64,000 nt of DNA, taken from the NCBI GenBank assembly GCA_963787345.1, contig CAWBCW010000027.1, positions 62,001 through 126,000 of the forward strand, read 5' to 3'. Positions 17,594-26,783 of this stretch are shown here, in pieces (positions within the stretch are counted from its first letter, which is position 1; each line of letters begins with the position of its first letter). Under the pieces are notes generated by a model, which saw only the letters and a program-made list of their open reading frames with translations, searched no databases and was not told where the DNA came from. Both the position numbers and the translations under genes were made by a program. Source of the stretch: Bacillus_BD sp963787345 (GTDB lineage Bacteria; Bacillota; Bacilli; Bacillales; Cytobacillaceae).

Positions 17594-18793
17594 TTAATTG
17601 AGTGTCATGAGTGTTCCACCAATGGCACCTGTTACGACAATAATCCAAGGTGGTAACTTCCAAAAAGCTAACATACTAAACAAGATAGCCGCAAAAGCAA
17701 AGTCAATAGGTGTCAAGATAGAACTCGTCCAAATTGGCTGATAAAATGCTGATATTAATATTCCAACTACTGCTGCATTCACTCCCATTAGTGCACCCTT
17801 GACCTTAGGGTTACGACGTAGGCTATCCCAAAAAGGAAGTGTTCCTAAGATTAATAAGAATGAGGGTAAAAATATAGCAACTGTTGCTAATAAGCCCCCT
17901 GCCCATCCATTCATTACAGCACCTAGGTAGGCTGCAAATGTAAACAATGGTCCCGGAACGGCTTGGGCAGCCCCATAACCTGCGAGAAAATCCTCTTCAC
18001 TTAACCATCCAGTAGGTACAAATTCTCGTTCAAGCAACGGTAAAACGACGTGTCCTCCTCCAAACACAAGAGATCCAGAGCGATAGAAACTATCAAACAT
18101 GGCAATCCAGTAATTTGAAGTAACTTCTCTTAGTATTGGAAGAAGAATGAGTAAACAAAAAAATAATCCTAAACACGCTATTGCAAAACCACGGGGAATT
18201 GGAAAACTAACTCTCTCTTCAGATTCATCTTTCTGGTGTCTATAAATCAAGAAACCGATGAATGCCGATAGCAGAATAACTCCTACTTGAGTAAAGACTG
18301 TTTGCCACAATAGCGTAACGACTAATGCGAACAAGGCAATGGCTTTTCTCTTTAAATCAGGAGTTAGTTTGTTAGCCATTCCTAATATGGCATGTGCAAC
18401 AACAGCCACAGCAACAATTTTTAAACCATGAATCCAACCCGTGTTACTAACATCCATCCCCTGAAGAACTAATGCCAAAATAATTAATGCAAATACAGAA
18501 GGTAACGTAAAACCAAGAAATGAAACAATACCTCCTAACACTCCCGAACGCATGACACCTATTCCAATTCCTACTTGACTACTTGTTGGACCGGGTAAGA
18601 ACTGACATAGAGCAACTAAATCAGCATAACTTTTTTCATCCATCCACTTTCTTCTATGAATATATTCATCGTGGAAATATCCTAAATGAGCAATAGGACC
18701 ACCAAATGATGTAAAACCTAACCTAGTTGATACGATTAAAATTTCAAGTAAAGACTTAAATAACCTTCTTTCTCTCGTTACTGGTTTATTCAT
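17594..18793 (-). CDS. chrA: chromate transporter, two-domain ChrA
   Basis: 399 residues made of two homologous CHR domains. The first has GFTSFGGPIAHLGYFHDEY and LPGPTSSQVG. The second has SLVFGGGHVVLPLLEREF and GAAQAVPGPLFTFAAYLG. About ten to twelve hydrophobic helices are visible. The family exports chromate using the proton motive force and often occurs without a known regulator, as here. Length is the norm for bidomain ChrA. It is monocistronic, with no close neighbour on its strand. Confidence 0.93.
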   Translation of the reverse strand: MNKPVTRERRLFKSLLEILIVSTRLGFTSFGGPIAHLGYFHDEYIHRRKWMDEKSYADLVALCQFLPGPTSSQVGIGIGVMRSGVLGGIVSFLGFTLPSVFALIILALVLQGMDVSNTGWIHGLKIVAVAVVAHAILGMANKLTPDLKRKAIALFALVVTLLWQTVFTQVGVILLSAFIGFLIYRHQKDESEERVSFPIPRGFAIACLGLFFCLLILLPILREVTSNYWIAMFDSFYRSGSLVFGGGHVVLPLLEREFVPTGWLSEEDFLAGYGAAQAVPGPLFTFAAYLGAVMNGWAGGLLATVAIFLPSFLLILGTLPFWDSLRRNPKVKGALMGVNAAVVGILISAFYQPIWTSSILTPIDFAFAAILFSMLAFWKLPPWIIVVTGAIGGTLMTLN

Positions 18794-19275
18794 TTACTTT
18801 TTCCTTTCATAAATATAGAATTACTTTTTTATTCTTTTATCTACCTAAATAATTCATATGCTTTTTTTGTCCGGAACTACTTTCTAATCTCACCTTTTAC
18901 ATTTTTCTTCCTTCGATAAAAGCACCTATTTACATTGATTGAAGGATTGGATATAGAGTGCTAGAACTGATTTTATATCCATGTTTTCTAAGTTCTTCTC
19001 ATACCTATTATCCAAATATAGGGTGGTCCCTTTGTATCGTGTAAAAATGAATTTAAATAAAACCAAAAAATCTTTTTCGTAAAACTTTCCCTCAAACCAA
19101 TCCTGTTTTCAAATTACAATCTCGATTATTTATAAATGGATACTAACATATATATAACGATAACAATCACCTATTTACAAAGAAATCACACTATTGAAAG
19201 GATTTATTTACATTGCAAAATAGCTTTATTGATTATCTATACTTAATAGAAAATTTTAGATTATGGGGAATAAAA
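18794..19275. other. 482-bp AT-rich intergenic region
   Basis: No coding frame or strong secondary structure is evident. It presumably holds the chrA promoter at its left end. Confidence 0.4.
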
Positions 19276-19471
19276 ATGATTATTGATTATCGAACATTAA
19301 TAACGGAATATTTTTTTATGGTTTGCCTGCAGTCAATCATTTAATATTTAATGAAAATGTAATGGCAGTTATTGACTTACGGTCGGGGCTGATGAAATTA
19401 ATTATGACAAAAAGGCTATCTATAAAGTAACTCCTTTAATTGGTGGAGAACTCAATCAAATAGTGGGTTAA
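19276..19471 (+). pseudogene. remnant of a dual-specificity/tyrosine phosphatase-like gene
   Basis: Joining three frames from ATG 19276 gives IIDYRTL, NNGIFFYGLPAVNHLIF, NENVMAVIDLRSG and ADEINYDKKAIYKVTPLIG, ending at TAA 19471. This resembles the N-terminal part of Bacillus dual-specificity phosphatases (LPxVxxLxxxExVxxVIDLR). Frame changes occur near 19300 and 19388, and the catalytic C-x5-R half is absent. The remnant stops exactly where a long hairpin repeat begins. Family call is from pattern recognition only. Confidence 0.45.
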
Positions 19472-19535
19472 GGGGACGTCGCTTCTGTTATTGTAAAACT
19501 TACCATTTTTACAATACAGAGGAAACGTCCCAGTG
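19471..19535. repeat. 65-nt long imperfect hairpin
   Basis: GGGACGT ... TTCTGT-TATTGTAAAA-(8 nt)-TTTTACAATA-CAGAGGA ... ACGTCCC. The inner 10 bp are perfect. The arms GGGGACG and CGTCCC recall the GGGGACGG parts of the other repeats in this window. It may also terminate transcription of the DUF4386 gene. Confidence 0.5.
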
Positions 19536-19546
19536 GACTGTAAACA

Positions 19547-20242
19547 CTATTTACTTTTTAGTTGTTCAAGCTTTTCCTTACGAAACCCCTTCACGATTAA
19601 ATAGACAGCCAAACTCATTTCATAAACGCCAACTGGTAGTGCAATCAGCCCTTTTATTGTAGAAATTGGAGCAATGATTCCAAACATGTCAAGAATACCT
19701 GCTATGAATACCATCAGAGCTGTAAGCATCCCAAACATCGCTAAAGACTTTGGAATTAAACCTGTTCTAAGAAATAAATAACTATACATCATTGTATTTA
19801 AACCGAGCATCAAATTAGGACCTAACATAAAAGTCCAACGATGGAAACTTTGCAACAGTAAACCGACAGCGTGAAGATTTTCATTTCCTAAGTTGCCTGC
19901 TTCATAGGCGCTGCTTACATACAATAAACCTAATATACTGACCAAACCAATCGCGATAAAAACAGCTTCCATAAACCGAAAACATAAATATCCTAAGGCA
20001 ATATGTTCATTCCAACGACGTAAATAAGGAAACAGTATAACAGCTGTTCCAACAACTGACACGACAAGGATTAGATCATTTAATACACCGATCAAAATCT
20101 TTGTTTCCACTCCATTTGTTACAGTCATATACCATTCTTGGGACAAAATCGGCTGATAAAAAACAACCGCTATAACAGCAGAAACCGTAGCTACGATATA
20201 TAATATTCCGAGGATGATTCCATTCATTCGATCTCGTGTCAC
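19547..20242 (-). CDS. DUF4386 family integral membrane protein
   Basis: 231 residues with about six hydrophobic helices. The family pattern is clear: an N-terminal MNGIILGILYIVATVSA helix, FRFMEAVFIAIGLVS, GPNLMLGLNTMMYSYL and a conserved C-terminal GVYEMSLAVYLIVKGF. The function of DUF4386 is unknown. It is divergently transcribed from the AraC regulator at 20338, with 95 bp between the two starts, so that regulator may control it. Confidence 0.85.
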   Translation of the reverse strand: MTRDRMNGIILGILYIVATVSAVIAVVFYQPILSQEWYMTVTNGVETKILIGVLNDLILVVSVVGTAVILFPYLRRWNEHIALGYLCFRFMEAVFIAIGLVSILGLLYVSSAYEAGNLGNENLHAVGLLLQSFHRWTFMLGPNLMLGLNTMMYSYLFLRTGLIPKSLAMFGMLTALMVFIAGILDMFGIIAPISTIKGLIALPVGVYEMSLAVYLIVKGFRKEKLEQLKSK

Positions 20243-20337
20243 TACTTTTTACCTCCCTATAATCATTACTTTGTTCATGACCTATGTTATAGTAAAGCCG
20301 AAAAATCTAAAAATTCTAAAAACCAAAAGGAGTTACA

Positions 20338-21207
20338 ATGGAGCATTATGAAGTAATCGAAGAAGCCTTGATTTATATTGAAAACCATATACAAGAACCA
20401 CTATCATTAGAGGTCGTTTCTCATACTTTTAACATGTCTAAATACTATTTTCATAGACTTTTTTCTGCTATGATGAATTGCTCATTAAACCAATACATCT
20501 TATCAAGACGATTAAATGCCTCATTAAAATTCATTGAAGACAGGCGCTTATCTCTTACAGAAATTGCTTATACTCTCAACTTTGGGACTCCCTCTTCCTT
20601 CACTCGCGCTTTCAAATGTCACTACGGGATTACCCCTAGTTCACTTAGATTAAAAGGAAAGCACCTTTCTCAAGTGCCGGTCCCTTCCGTCGTGAAAAGA
20701 CCGATTAAAAACATCAATGGAGATATCGTCACTGATTTTACGCTAACAGATTTTGAAAAAATTAGGTTGACGGGGATTGCTTTTGAGGTTGATTTAGCCA
20801 CAGATGACTACAAGGCGAAAATTCGCTCTTATGCAAATATGCTGTTAAATAACATTGATGAAACGATCAACAGTCCATGCTATGTCGTCTACTCAGATTG
20901 TCAACCAGATTCCACTTGTTTCAAGGTTCTGTTTGGGGTTCCTCGTGATATTCAAATCGATAAACCCCATTATTTTACTGTTGATGTCCCGCCGCTCTTT
21001 TGTGCCAAATTCAAATATTTCGGTGATCTCCTAGATATCGGGGATATCGTTAGCACGGATTATGCAAGATTTTTAAAAATCTCCAAGCAGGAAACGGGAA
21101 GTTCTCATATCGAACTCATTCAAGTCTTTGATAACATTCACAAACTCGATTCAGACTATCACATCTATACACCAGTCAAAAAACTACCGATTGATTCAGA
21201 TGATTAA
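20338..21207 (+). CDS. AraC-type regulator with C-terminal GyrI-like effector domain
   Basis: 289 residues. The N-terminal double helix-turn-helix (about 8-105) includes PLSLEVVSHTFNMSKYYFHR and the second HTH LTEIAYTLNFGTPSSFTRAF, followed by YGITPSSLR. The C-terminal half (about 130-285) has the GyrI/AraC effector-binding fold and would bind a small ligand. The domain order matches the Rob/SoxS-like and BmrR-effector class. AGGAG precedes the ATG. It is transcribed away from the DUF4386 gene. Confidence 0.9.
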   Translation: MEHYEVIEEALIYIENHIQEPLSLEVVSHTFNMSKYYFHRLFSAMMNCSLNQYILSRRLNASLKFIEDRRLSLTEIAYTLNFGTPSSFTRAFKCHYGITPSSLRLKGKHLSQVPVPSVVKRPIKNINGDIVTDFTLTDFEKIRLTGIAFEVDLATDDYKAKIRSYANMLLNNIDETINSPCYVVYSDCQPDSTCFKVLFGVPRDIQIDKPHYFTVDVPPLFCAKFKYFGDLLDIGDIVSTDYARFLKISKQETGSSHIELIQVFDNIHKLDSDYHIYTPVKKLPIDSDD

Positions 21208-21320
21208 TCACGATCAGCCGCCTTTCCAATGATCTCCCCCTTCCCTTTCAATCTATTATCGGATAACCATAAGATATCACGATTAAGATTGTTAAACTTT
21301 CCAAATCTTGCTGTAACTCA

Positions 21321-21349
21321 AAAATCGCTAGGAAGTTTCCTAGCGATTT
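21321..21349. terminator. bidirectional terminator
   Basis: AAATCGCTAGGAA / TTCCTAGCGATTT perfect stem, 2-nt loop, between convergent genes. Confidence 0.75.
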
Positions 21350-21353
21350 AAAA

Positions 21354-22052
21354 TTACAATTCCTGAAGTGCATTCACCGTTACAAATGAATACCCTTCAT
21401 TCGTTAGTGCTTGTAAGATTCCTTCAATTGCTTGAAGTTCCTTCCCGCTGTCATCATACATTGGGTGCATCAAGATAATCGAACCTGGTGTTATATTTTC
21501 AATCACATGATTCACCTTGTCAGATGGCTTTCTGTAATAGCTATCCGGCTCAATATTCCAAGTTATCGTGTCTCTATTATGTTTATTCAGGTAATACGGT
21601 AAGCCCACAAGCTTTTTTCCGTTTGGCGGTCGAAAATCAATTTCACCTTTATAGCCTGCCTCTTGGATTAATTTATCCGTCTTTTCAATTTCTTCTTTAA
21701 TATAAGAAGGTGATTTGAACACCATTCGATTATGAGAAAAAGTATGATTTCCCACTTGATGGCCTGCTTCTACCATTTCTTTCGTTTCCTCTGGATAATT
21801 CTCTATTTCTTCGCCAATTAGAAAAAAGGTGGCCTTTGCATTGTATTTATCTAGTAATGGTAGAATTTGATTTACATTCTTGGTTGGGCCGTCATCAAAA
21901 GTTAAAGCCACCACCTTCTGATTTGTCTCCACCTTTTCAGTCAACCCTCCAAATAACTGAAATGTTCTCGCATTCATTAATTGATATGTACTAATCGCTA
22001 ATAGGAAAACAAACAGAATCCCTAATCCTGTAAATATTAATTTCTTTTTCAT
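21354..22052 (-). CDS. membrane-anchored polysaccharide deacetylase (NodB domain)
   Basis: 232 residues. An N-terminal signal/anchor (about 4-27) is followed by a NodB carbohydrate esterase 4 domain. Its motifs are TFDDGPTKN (motif 1, catalytic Asp), HTFSHNRM (motif 2, metal His pair), DFRPPNGKK (motif 3), WNIEPDS (motif 4) and ILMHP (motif 5). It would remove acetyl groups from peptidoglycan or another N-acetylglucosamine polymer outside the membrane. It is single-gene and convergent with the AraC gene. A dead truncated copy lies at 11019-11440. Confidence 0.92.
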   Translation of the reverse strand: MKKKLIFTGLGILFVFLLAISTYQLMNARTFQLFGGLTEKVETNQKVVALTFDDGPTKNVNQILPLLDKYNAKATFFLIGEEIENYPEETKEMVEAGHQVGNHTFSHNRMVFKSPSYIKEEIEKTDKLIQEAGYKGEIDFRPPNGKKLVGLPYYLNKHNRDTITWNIEPDSYYRKPSDKVNHVIENITPGSIILMHPMYDDSGKELQAIEGILQALTNEGYSFVTVNALQEL

Positions 22053-22253
22053 AAATACGACCTTTCTTTTCTAAATGTTCCATTTCTTCCTTTATTATAG
22101 TAAAAATTAATAAAAACTACAGAATAACTTTTAGAAAAGGTGCTAGACACCAGTTACCTGTTGCCCTCAAAGACTCACTACGAGCAAGTGGCGAGTTCTT
22201 CTTCTACGAGAATCTCATCGGATATATATTGCTCTTATATCGGTTGTCATAGA

Positions 22254-22319
22254 TTTAAACTATATCAAACGATAGTTTTTATGTGTTATGTTATATGGAT
22301 TCCTCCATGCTACAATTAT
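22254..22319 (+). promoter_or_regulatory. promoter/operator region shared with 23839-23904
   Basis: It contains AACTAT-8 nt-ATAGTT, a LysR-like dyad, then GTGTTATG and a -10-like TACAAT. Most positions are identical to the region upstream of the MetE-like gene at 23839-23904, the longest identical block being GATAGTTTTTA. The rest of 22053-22392 (340 bp) has no gene. Confidence 0.6.
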
Positions 22320-22392
22320 TTTCAACCAACAAATCATGCCGATGCATCGTCATAAAATACAACTTTATTTATTTTAATTGGAGGTACATATA

Positions 22393-23736
22393 ATGAATGC
22401 TATTTCTCTTTTTGAACAAAGCAAATTAAAACCGTTCCACATTCTATTCGTTTTTTGGTTATTTATCATTATGATGTTTGAAGGATATGATGTCGTAATA
22501 TACGGTGCGACCATTCCTTTCTTAAAAGAATCATGGGGAATTTCTGATATTTTAGCAGGTTCGATCGGCAGCTATACAACCATCGGCACAGCCATTGGTG
22601 CCGTCCTGTTCGGATTATATTCAGATCGATTTGGGCGTAAGCGCATCATTATTTTAACGACCGTTATGTTTAGTTTTTTTACCATGCTGTCAGGTTTTGC
22701 ACCGAATGCAATCTTCTTTACGGTTTGTCGAGTAATTGCTGGATTGGGATTTGGTGGGGCGATGCCGAATGTCGCTTCACTCATTTCTGAATATGCACCA
22801 TTAAAATATCGAGCAGCTATTATTTCCTTTATTTTTTGTGGATATTCCGTCGGAGCGATGGGCGCTTCCTTCATCGGCCAGGCTGTACTAACTGATTTTG
22901 GATGGCAACCTGTTTACTGGATTGGGGCGATTCCTTTAGTTTTCCTTCCATTAATGATAAAGTCCATTCCAGAATCACTTGAATACTTGCTTACTAACAA
23001 AAAACATGACCGTATTGCAACCATCGTTAATAAAATTCAACCCGATGCTGCGGCAACACTTGATTTTACTTTTAAAAAGAAAGAAAAAACCCAAAAGTCA
23101 CCGATTAGTGCACTTTTCACTAAAAAATACGCTGTTTCAACGATGATGTTTTGGTTAGCATGTTTCTGTACATTTATTCTCATGTACTCCCTTAACACTT
23201 GGTTACCGACATTAATGCTTCAGGCTGGTTATAACCTATCTTCAAGCTTAATGTTTGTCGCTGTTTTACAAATCGGATCCATTATTGGCACCCTAGTTCT
23301 TGGTAACTTTATTCAAAAAGTAGGATATAAAAAGGTATTAATTCCGCTTTATTTTGTAGGCGCAGTAAGTTTAACACTCATTGGTTTCTCTACAAATATA
23401 TATATTGCATACTTTTTAATTTTCCTCATTGGGGCTGCTACAGTCGGTTTGCAAAATATGTCCAATGCATTCGTTGCCAATTATTATCCAGTCGATATTC
23501 GTTCGGCTGCCCTTGGAAGTACAATGGCCTTCGGTCGTATCGGTTCCATTATTGCTCCAACCTATGTGGCCGTTTTGCTAACGATGAACCTACAGCCACA
23601 GTTGAACTTCATGCTCATTGGAATTGCAGCGATCTTTGGAATGATCGCATTGTTTTTCATTAATGACAAAGCAGCCGATTACCAAACCGATCATCAATTG
23701 GATGAAAGTAATAGTAAAGTTGCTCAATCTTCATAA
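22393..23736 (+). CDS. MFS aromatic acid:H+ symporter (AAHS family)
   Basis: 447 residues and 12 helices. Helix 1 has the EGYDVVIYGATIP motif characteristic of PcaK/BenK-type aromatic acid symporters, and loop 2-3 has GLYSDRFGRKR. The large central loop after SIPESLEYL and the repeat GNFIQKVGYKK in the second half are typical. It likely imports a benzoate- or hydroxybenzoate-like acid. The start at 22393 is used because GGAGG lies 9 nt upstream. A terminator separates it from the MetE-like gene, but their upstream regions are nearly identical, implying joint control. Confidence 0.88.
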   Translation: MNAISLFEQSKLKPFHILFVFWLFIIMMFEGYDVVIYGATIPFLKESWGISDILAGSIGSYTTIGTAIGAVLFGLYSDRFGRKRIIILTTVMFSFFTMLSGFAPNAIFFTVCRVIAGLGFGGAMPNVASLISEYAPLKYRAAIISFIFCGYSVGAMGASFIGQAVLTDFGWQPVYWIGAIPLVFLPLMIKSIPESLEYLLTNKKHDRIATIVNKIQPDAAATLDFTFKKKEKTQKSPISALFTKKYAVSTMMFWLACFCTFILMYSLNTWLPTLMLQAGYNLSSSLMFVAVLQIGSIIGTLVLGNFIQKVGYKKVLIPLYFVGAVSLTLIGFSTNIYIAYFLIFLIGAATVGLQNMSNAFVANYYPVDIRSAALGSTMAFGRIGSIIAPTYVAVLLTMNLQPQLNFMLIGIAAIFGMIALFFINDKAADYQTDHQLDESNSKVAQSS

Positions 23737-23742
23737 AAACGT

Positions 23743-23772
23743 AAAGAGGTCTGAAATTCAGGCCTCTTTTTA
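23743..23772 (+). terminator. terminator after the MFS gene
   Basis: AAAGAGGTCTGAA / TTCAGGCCTCTTT stem with one mismatch-type pair and a T-run. Confidence 0.8.
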
Positions 23773-23838
23773 TAATTCGAAAAAATCCTCCCCTTTCATT
23801 TTGATATTTTCAAAATGAGCAAAATATATACATATAGC

Positions 23839-23904
23839 TTTAAGCTATAGAAATAGATAGTTTTTAAGTGTTATGCTATAGCCTTTATTCAATGCTATAT
23901 TTAG
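23839..23904 (+). promoter_or_regulatory. promoter/operator of the MetE-like gene, shared motif
   Basis: AGCTAT-8 nt-ATAGTT dyad, GTGTTATGCTATAG, then TATATT as possible -10. It aligns without gaps to 22254-22319. No S-box or other riboswitch is visible between here and the ATG at 24001. Confidence 0.6.
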
Positions 23905-24000
23905 ATTTATACCGAATGAAGAAGAAATCTAGTTTTACAATAAAAATATCTTAATAAAAAGAAAATACTCGAAAACCATATAGAAAGAGGGAATCTATTA

Positions 24001-25122
24001 ATGTCAACCACTTTAGTAAAAGCTCCATTTAGAGCTGATCATGTAGGAAGTTTATTGCGCCCGGAAAGTATCCATAAAGCTCGAAAAGAGTATAAGGAGG
24101 GCAACATTACAGCTGAAGCGCTTCGTGAGATTGAAAACAAAGAAATCAAGAGAATTGTTGATAAACAAGTTGAGATTGGACTGCAATCGGTAACAGATGG
24201 AGAATTTCGCCGCAGTTGGTGGCATCTTGATTTCATGTGGGGATTAGATGGTGTAGAAAAAGCCGCCTCTGAAGTAGGACTTGCTTTTAAAGGAGTCGAA
24301 GCACGGAGGGAAACTGCTCGTGTTGTAGGGAAAATCGGTTTTTCAACTCATCCATTTATCGAAGATTTCAAATACCTACAATCACTCGTTCCAGAAGGTG
24401 TAGTGGCAAGACAAACCATCCCGTCAGCGGTACAATTTTTATATGAAATCACAAAACCGCATAATATTGAACATACGAAAAAACATTATCCAAACAAAGA
24501 AGACTTATATGAAGACATTGTCCAAGCATACAAAAAAGCATTCCAAGCCTTTTATGATGCCGGATGCCACAATCTTCAAATGGATGAAGTTGTCTGGGCA
24601 GTACTTTGCGATAAAGACTATCGTGAAAAAATAGCACAAGAAAATATTGAATTAGAAGCACTAATAAAAGAATATGTCGAATTAAATAATCGAATTCTTG
24701 CTGAAAAACCAGAAGATTTAGTGGTGACTACCCATGTATGTCGAGGAAACTATCGTTCAACCTGGCACTATTCTGGTGGGTATGATCCTGTCGCATTAGA
24801 GTTATTTGGAAACGAGAATGTAGATGCATATTTCCTTGAGTTTGATTCTGAACGAGCAGGTGGATTCGAACCTCTTCAATACGTTTCCGGAGACAAAAAG
24901 GTCGTGTTAGGTCTTGTTACTTCAAAAAGCCCTGAGTTAGAAAATGAAGAGGATGTCATCGCCCGTATTAAAGAGGCCGCCCAATATGTACCACTAGAGC
25001 GTCTTTGCTTAAGCCCGCAATGTGGCTTCTCCTCAACAGAAGAAGGAAATGAATTAACAGAGGAAGATCAGTGGAAGAAGCTAAAGTTAATTAAAACGAT
25101 CTCGGAAAAAGTCTGGGGATAG
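24001..25122 (+). CDS. cobalamin-independent methionine synthase family protein (MetE C-domain-like)
   Basis: 373 residues, a single TIM-barrel domain like the C-terminal half of MetE and like YxjG/YxjH. The start FRADHVGSLLRP is the family signature. Zinc-thiol ligands are visible as THVCRGN (His, Cys) and LSPQCGFSS (Cys). DGEFRRSWW and LQMDEVVWA are also conserved. Members transfer a methyl (or other alkyl) group to a thiol, or act as lyases for coenzyme thio-ethers. Co-regulation with an aromatic acid transporter suggests a catabolic methyl- or thioether-handling role rather than routine methionine synthesis; that is inference. AGAGGG precedes the ATG. Confidence 0.85.
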   Translation: MSTTLVKAPFRADHVGSLLRPESIHKARKEYKEGNITAEALREIENKEIKRIVDKQVEIGLQSVTDGEFRRSWWHLDFMWGLDGVEKAASEVGLAFKGVEARRETARVVGKIGFSTHPFIEDFKYLQSLVPEGVVARQTIPSAVQFLYEITKPHNIEHTKKHYPNKEDLYEDIVQAYKKAFQAFYDAGCHNLQMDEVVWAVLCDKDYREKIAQENIELEALIKEYVELNNRILAEKPEDLVVTTHVCRGNYRSTWHYSGGYDPVALELFGNENVDAYFLEFDSERAGGFEPLQYVSGDKKVVLGLVTSKSPELENEEDVIARIKEAAQYVPLERLCLSPQCGFSSTEEGNELTEEDQWKKLKLIKTISEKVWG

Positions 25123-25198
25123 TTACTGTACACCTCTGAAAAATCTTATTTTACTAGAGTAAAACCCTCACACGTGAGGGGACTGTTACTTAAATATG

Positions 25199-25232
25199 AA
25201 AAAGGAGCTTGAAGCCTAAGCTCCTTTTTTTG
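25199..25232 (+). terminator. terminator after the MetE-like gene
   Basis: AAAAAGGAGCTT / AAGCTCCTTTTTTT perfect stem. A separate CCCTCA-CACG-TGAGGG hairpin lies at 25165-25180. Confidence 0.85.
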
Positions 25233-25317
25233 TTCATGCATTGATTCTTCTAGACCTATTCTTTTACTTTAAAAAACTCTTCTGCTGAAGTTCGAGTTTA
25301 CATTGTCTGCTATCTAC

Positions 25318-26220
25318 CTAGCTTTTTTTAAGTAAGTCTTCTAATGCTAAATCTAGTTTTGGAAATGAAAATTCAAATCCTTCTTCCATTAGCACTTTGG
25401 GAATCGCCTTTTGTCCTTCAAGAACGAGTTTACTTTTTTGTCCAAGAACCCATTTCATGGCAAGCGAAGGAACTGGAAGCCAATGGGGTCGTTTTAATGC
25501 AGAACCAATTGTTTTACCAAACTCCCTCATTCTCAACGGTGAAGGGGATGTTACATTAACAGGCCCATTCAACTTTTCATGAGTAACAGCAAATAATATA
25601 GATCTGACTACATCCTTAATGTGAACCCATGACATCCACTGTTCACCTGAACCGACGGTCCCGCCCACGAATAATTTATATGGCAACATCATGAGTGGAA
25701 GTGCGCCACTATCACCAAGTACAACTCCGAATCTCATAAAGGCAGTACGTACTCCATATTTTTCCACTTGTTTCGCTTTTCTTTCCCAATCATATACAGT
25801 CCTACCTAGAAAATCATTCGCATTATTAACAAATTCTTCTGTATATTCAGCATCCAAAGAGGCAGGATAAATACCAATGGCACTCGCATTAATCAAGACA
25901 GAAGGTTTTTGAGGCAATGTTTCAATGATCCTTACTAACTCATCCGTCGCTGCCATCCGACTGTTATAGATTTGCTTTTGATGTTTCAACGTCCACCTGC
26001 CATCGTTAATAGAAACACCTGCTAAGTTAATAAAGGCATCAACATCTTCTAATTCCTTTTCTGGCATTAGCCCTTCTTTAAGCCACTCTACATACGTTAC
26101 ATCATTTGATGAAGTCTTTTCCTTTCTTGTTAGTACTATCACTTTATGACCTTCCACGATTAGAAGATCCGTTAGTTTCTTGCCGATAAATCCTGAACCG
26201 CCAGCTATCACAATTTTCAT
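25318..26220 (-). CDS. TIGR01777-family NAD-dependent epimerase/oxidoreductase (YfhF-like)
   Basis: 300 residues. The N-terminal Rossmann motif is GGSGFIGKKL, followed by FINLAGVSINDGRW, a family hallmark, and INASAIGIYP near the usual catalytic Tyr region. SWVHIKDVV and NVTSPSPLRM lie in the C-terminal half. It belongs to the extended SDR superfamily; biochemical function is unclear, although members near division genes exist. The ATG 26220 follows GGGGTG; an in-frame start at 26244 is unlikely. Monocistronic. Confidence 0.9.
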   Translation of the reverse strand: MKIVIAGGSGFIGKKLTDLLIVEGHKVIVLTRKEKTSSNDVTYVEWLKEGLMPEKELEDVDAFINLAGVSINDGRWTLKHQKQIYNSRMAATDELVRIIETLPQKPSVLINASAIGIYPASLDAEYTEEFVNNANDFLGRTVYDWERKAKQVEKYGVRTAFMRFGVVLGDSGALPLMMLPYKLFVGGTVGSGEQWMSWVHIKDVVRSILFAVTHEKLNGPVNVTSPSPLRMREFGKTIGSALKRPHWLPVPSLAMKWVLGQKSKLVLEGQKAIPKVLMEEGFEFSFPKLDLALEDLLKKS

Positions 26221-26357
26221 CTTTTCACCCCTATTGAAAAGCATGTTTGTTACGATTCCCCTTGTCCTTGTTAAGAAAAGAGGGGAAAGTTCTCACCATT
26301 CTTATGTTTCTGACAATAATTCCAGAAATTAGGAAAGAGATAGAACAATCCCCCGTT

Positions 26358-26783
26358 CTAGCTTTTCAGCAGAAGTTTATCCATTTCTCGTACTCTATCA
26401 TACGCTTTCAATAGATGTTGGGGTACCAATGTCCTTCCGTGTTCCCATGCATTCTCTTCGACTTCCGCTAAAAGTTGCTCTTTTACTTCTTCTTCCCCAT
26501 ATTGAAGAACCCATAAAATTCGCGAGTTCTTTCTAAATTCTAAATAATAGCCAAGTTGACGATAAAGAATAATTCTCACGAAATTTTCATCAGTTTCTTT
26601 CACTTTAAAGTTAATCTTAGCGTTATATCCATTTATCTCCAAATAGTTAAACTTTATCGTATTCGTAGATACGTTGTAACTCATTGGTGAAGATAGTTGA
26701 TTATTAAACTCTACATTTATTTTAAGTTTGAGCTCTTTCAATATATTCATAATGATCTTTTCAATATCCCACATATAAAGCAT
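26358..26783 (-). CDS. hypothetical protein, 141 residues
   Basis: ATG at 26783 with AGGAAAGG upstream. The protein starts MLYMWDIEKIIMNILKEL, has a beta-rich centre (KINFKVKETDENFVRI) and a helical, acidic C-terminus with EENAWEHGRTLVPQHLL. The segment RIILYRQLGYYLEF sits where HEXXH-type metalloprotease-like domains carry their helix, but it lacks the His-Glu pattern. No membrane segment. Function unknown. Confidence 0.55.
   Translation of the reverse strand: MLYMWDIEKIIMNILKELKLKINVEFNNQLSSPMSYNVSTNTIKFNYLEINGYNAKINFKVKETDENFVRIILYRQLGYYLEFRKNSRILWVLQYGEEEVKEQLLAEVEENAWEHGRTLVPQHLLKAYDRVREMDKLLLKS

Noticed and set aside
22140..22355. 71-codon plus-strand ORF between the deacetylase and the MFS gene
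   Set aside because: No ribosome binding site, Ser/Tyr/Cys-biased composition, and it overlaps the shared operator region; non-coding.
23905..24000. Possible S-box (SAM) riboswitch before the MetE-like gene
   Set aside because: None of the conserved S-box stems or core words is present; only the operator-like dyad is.
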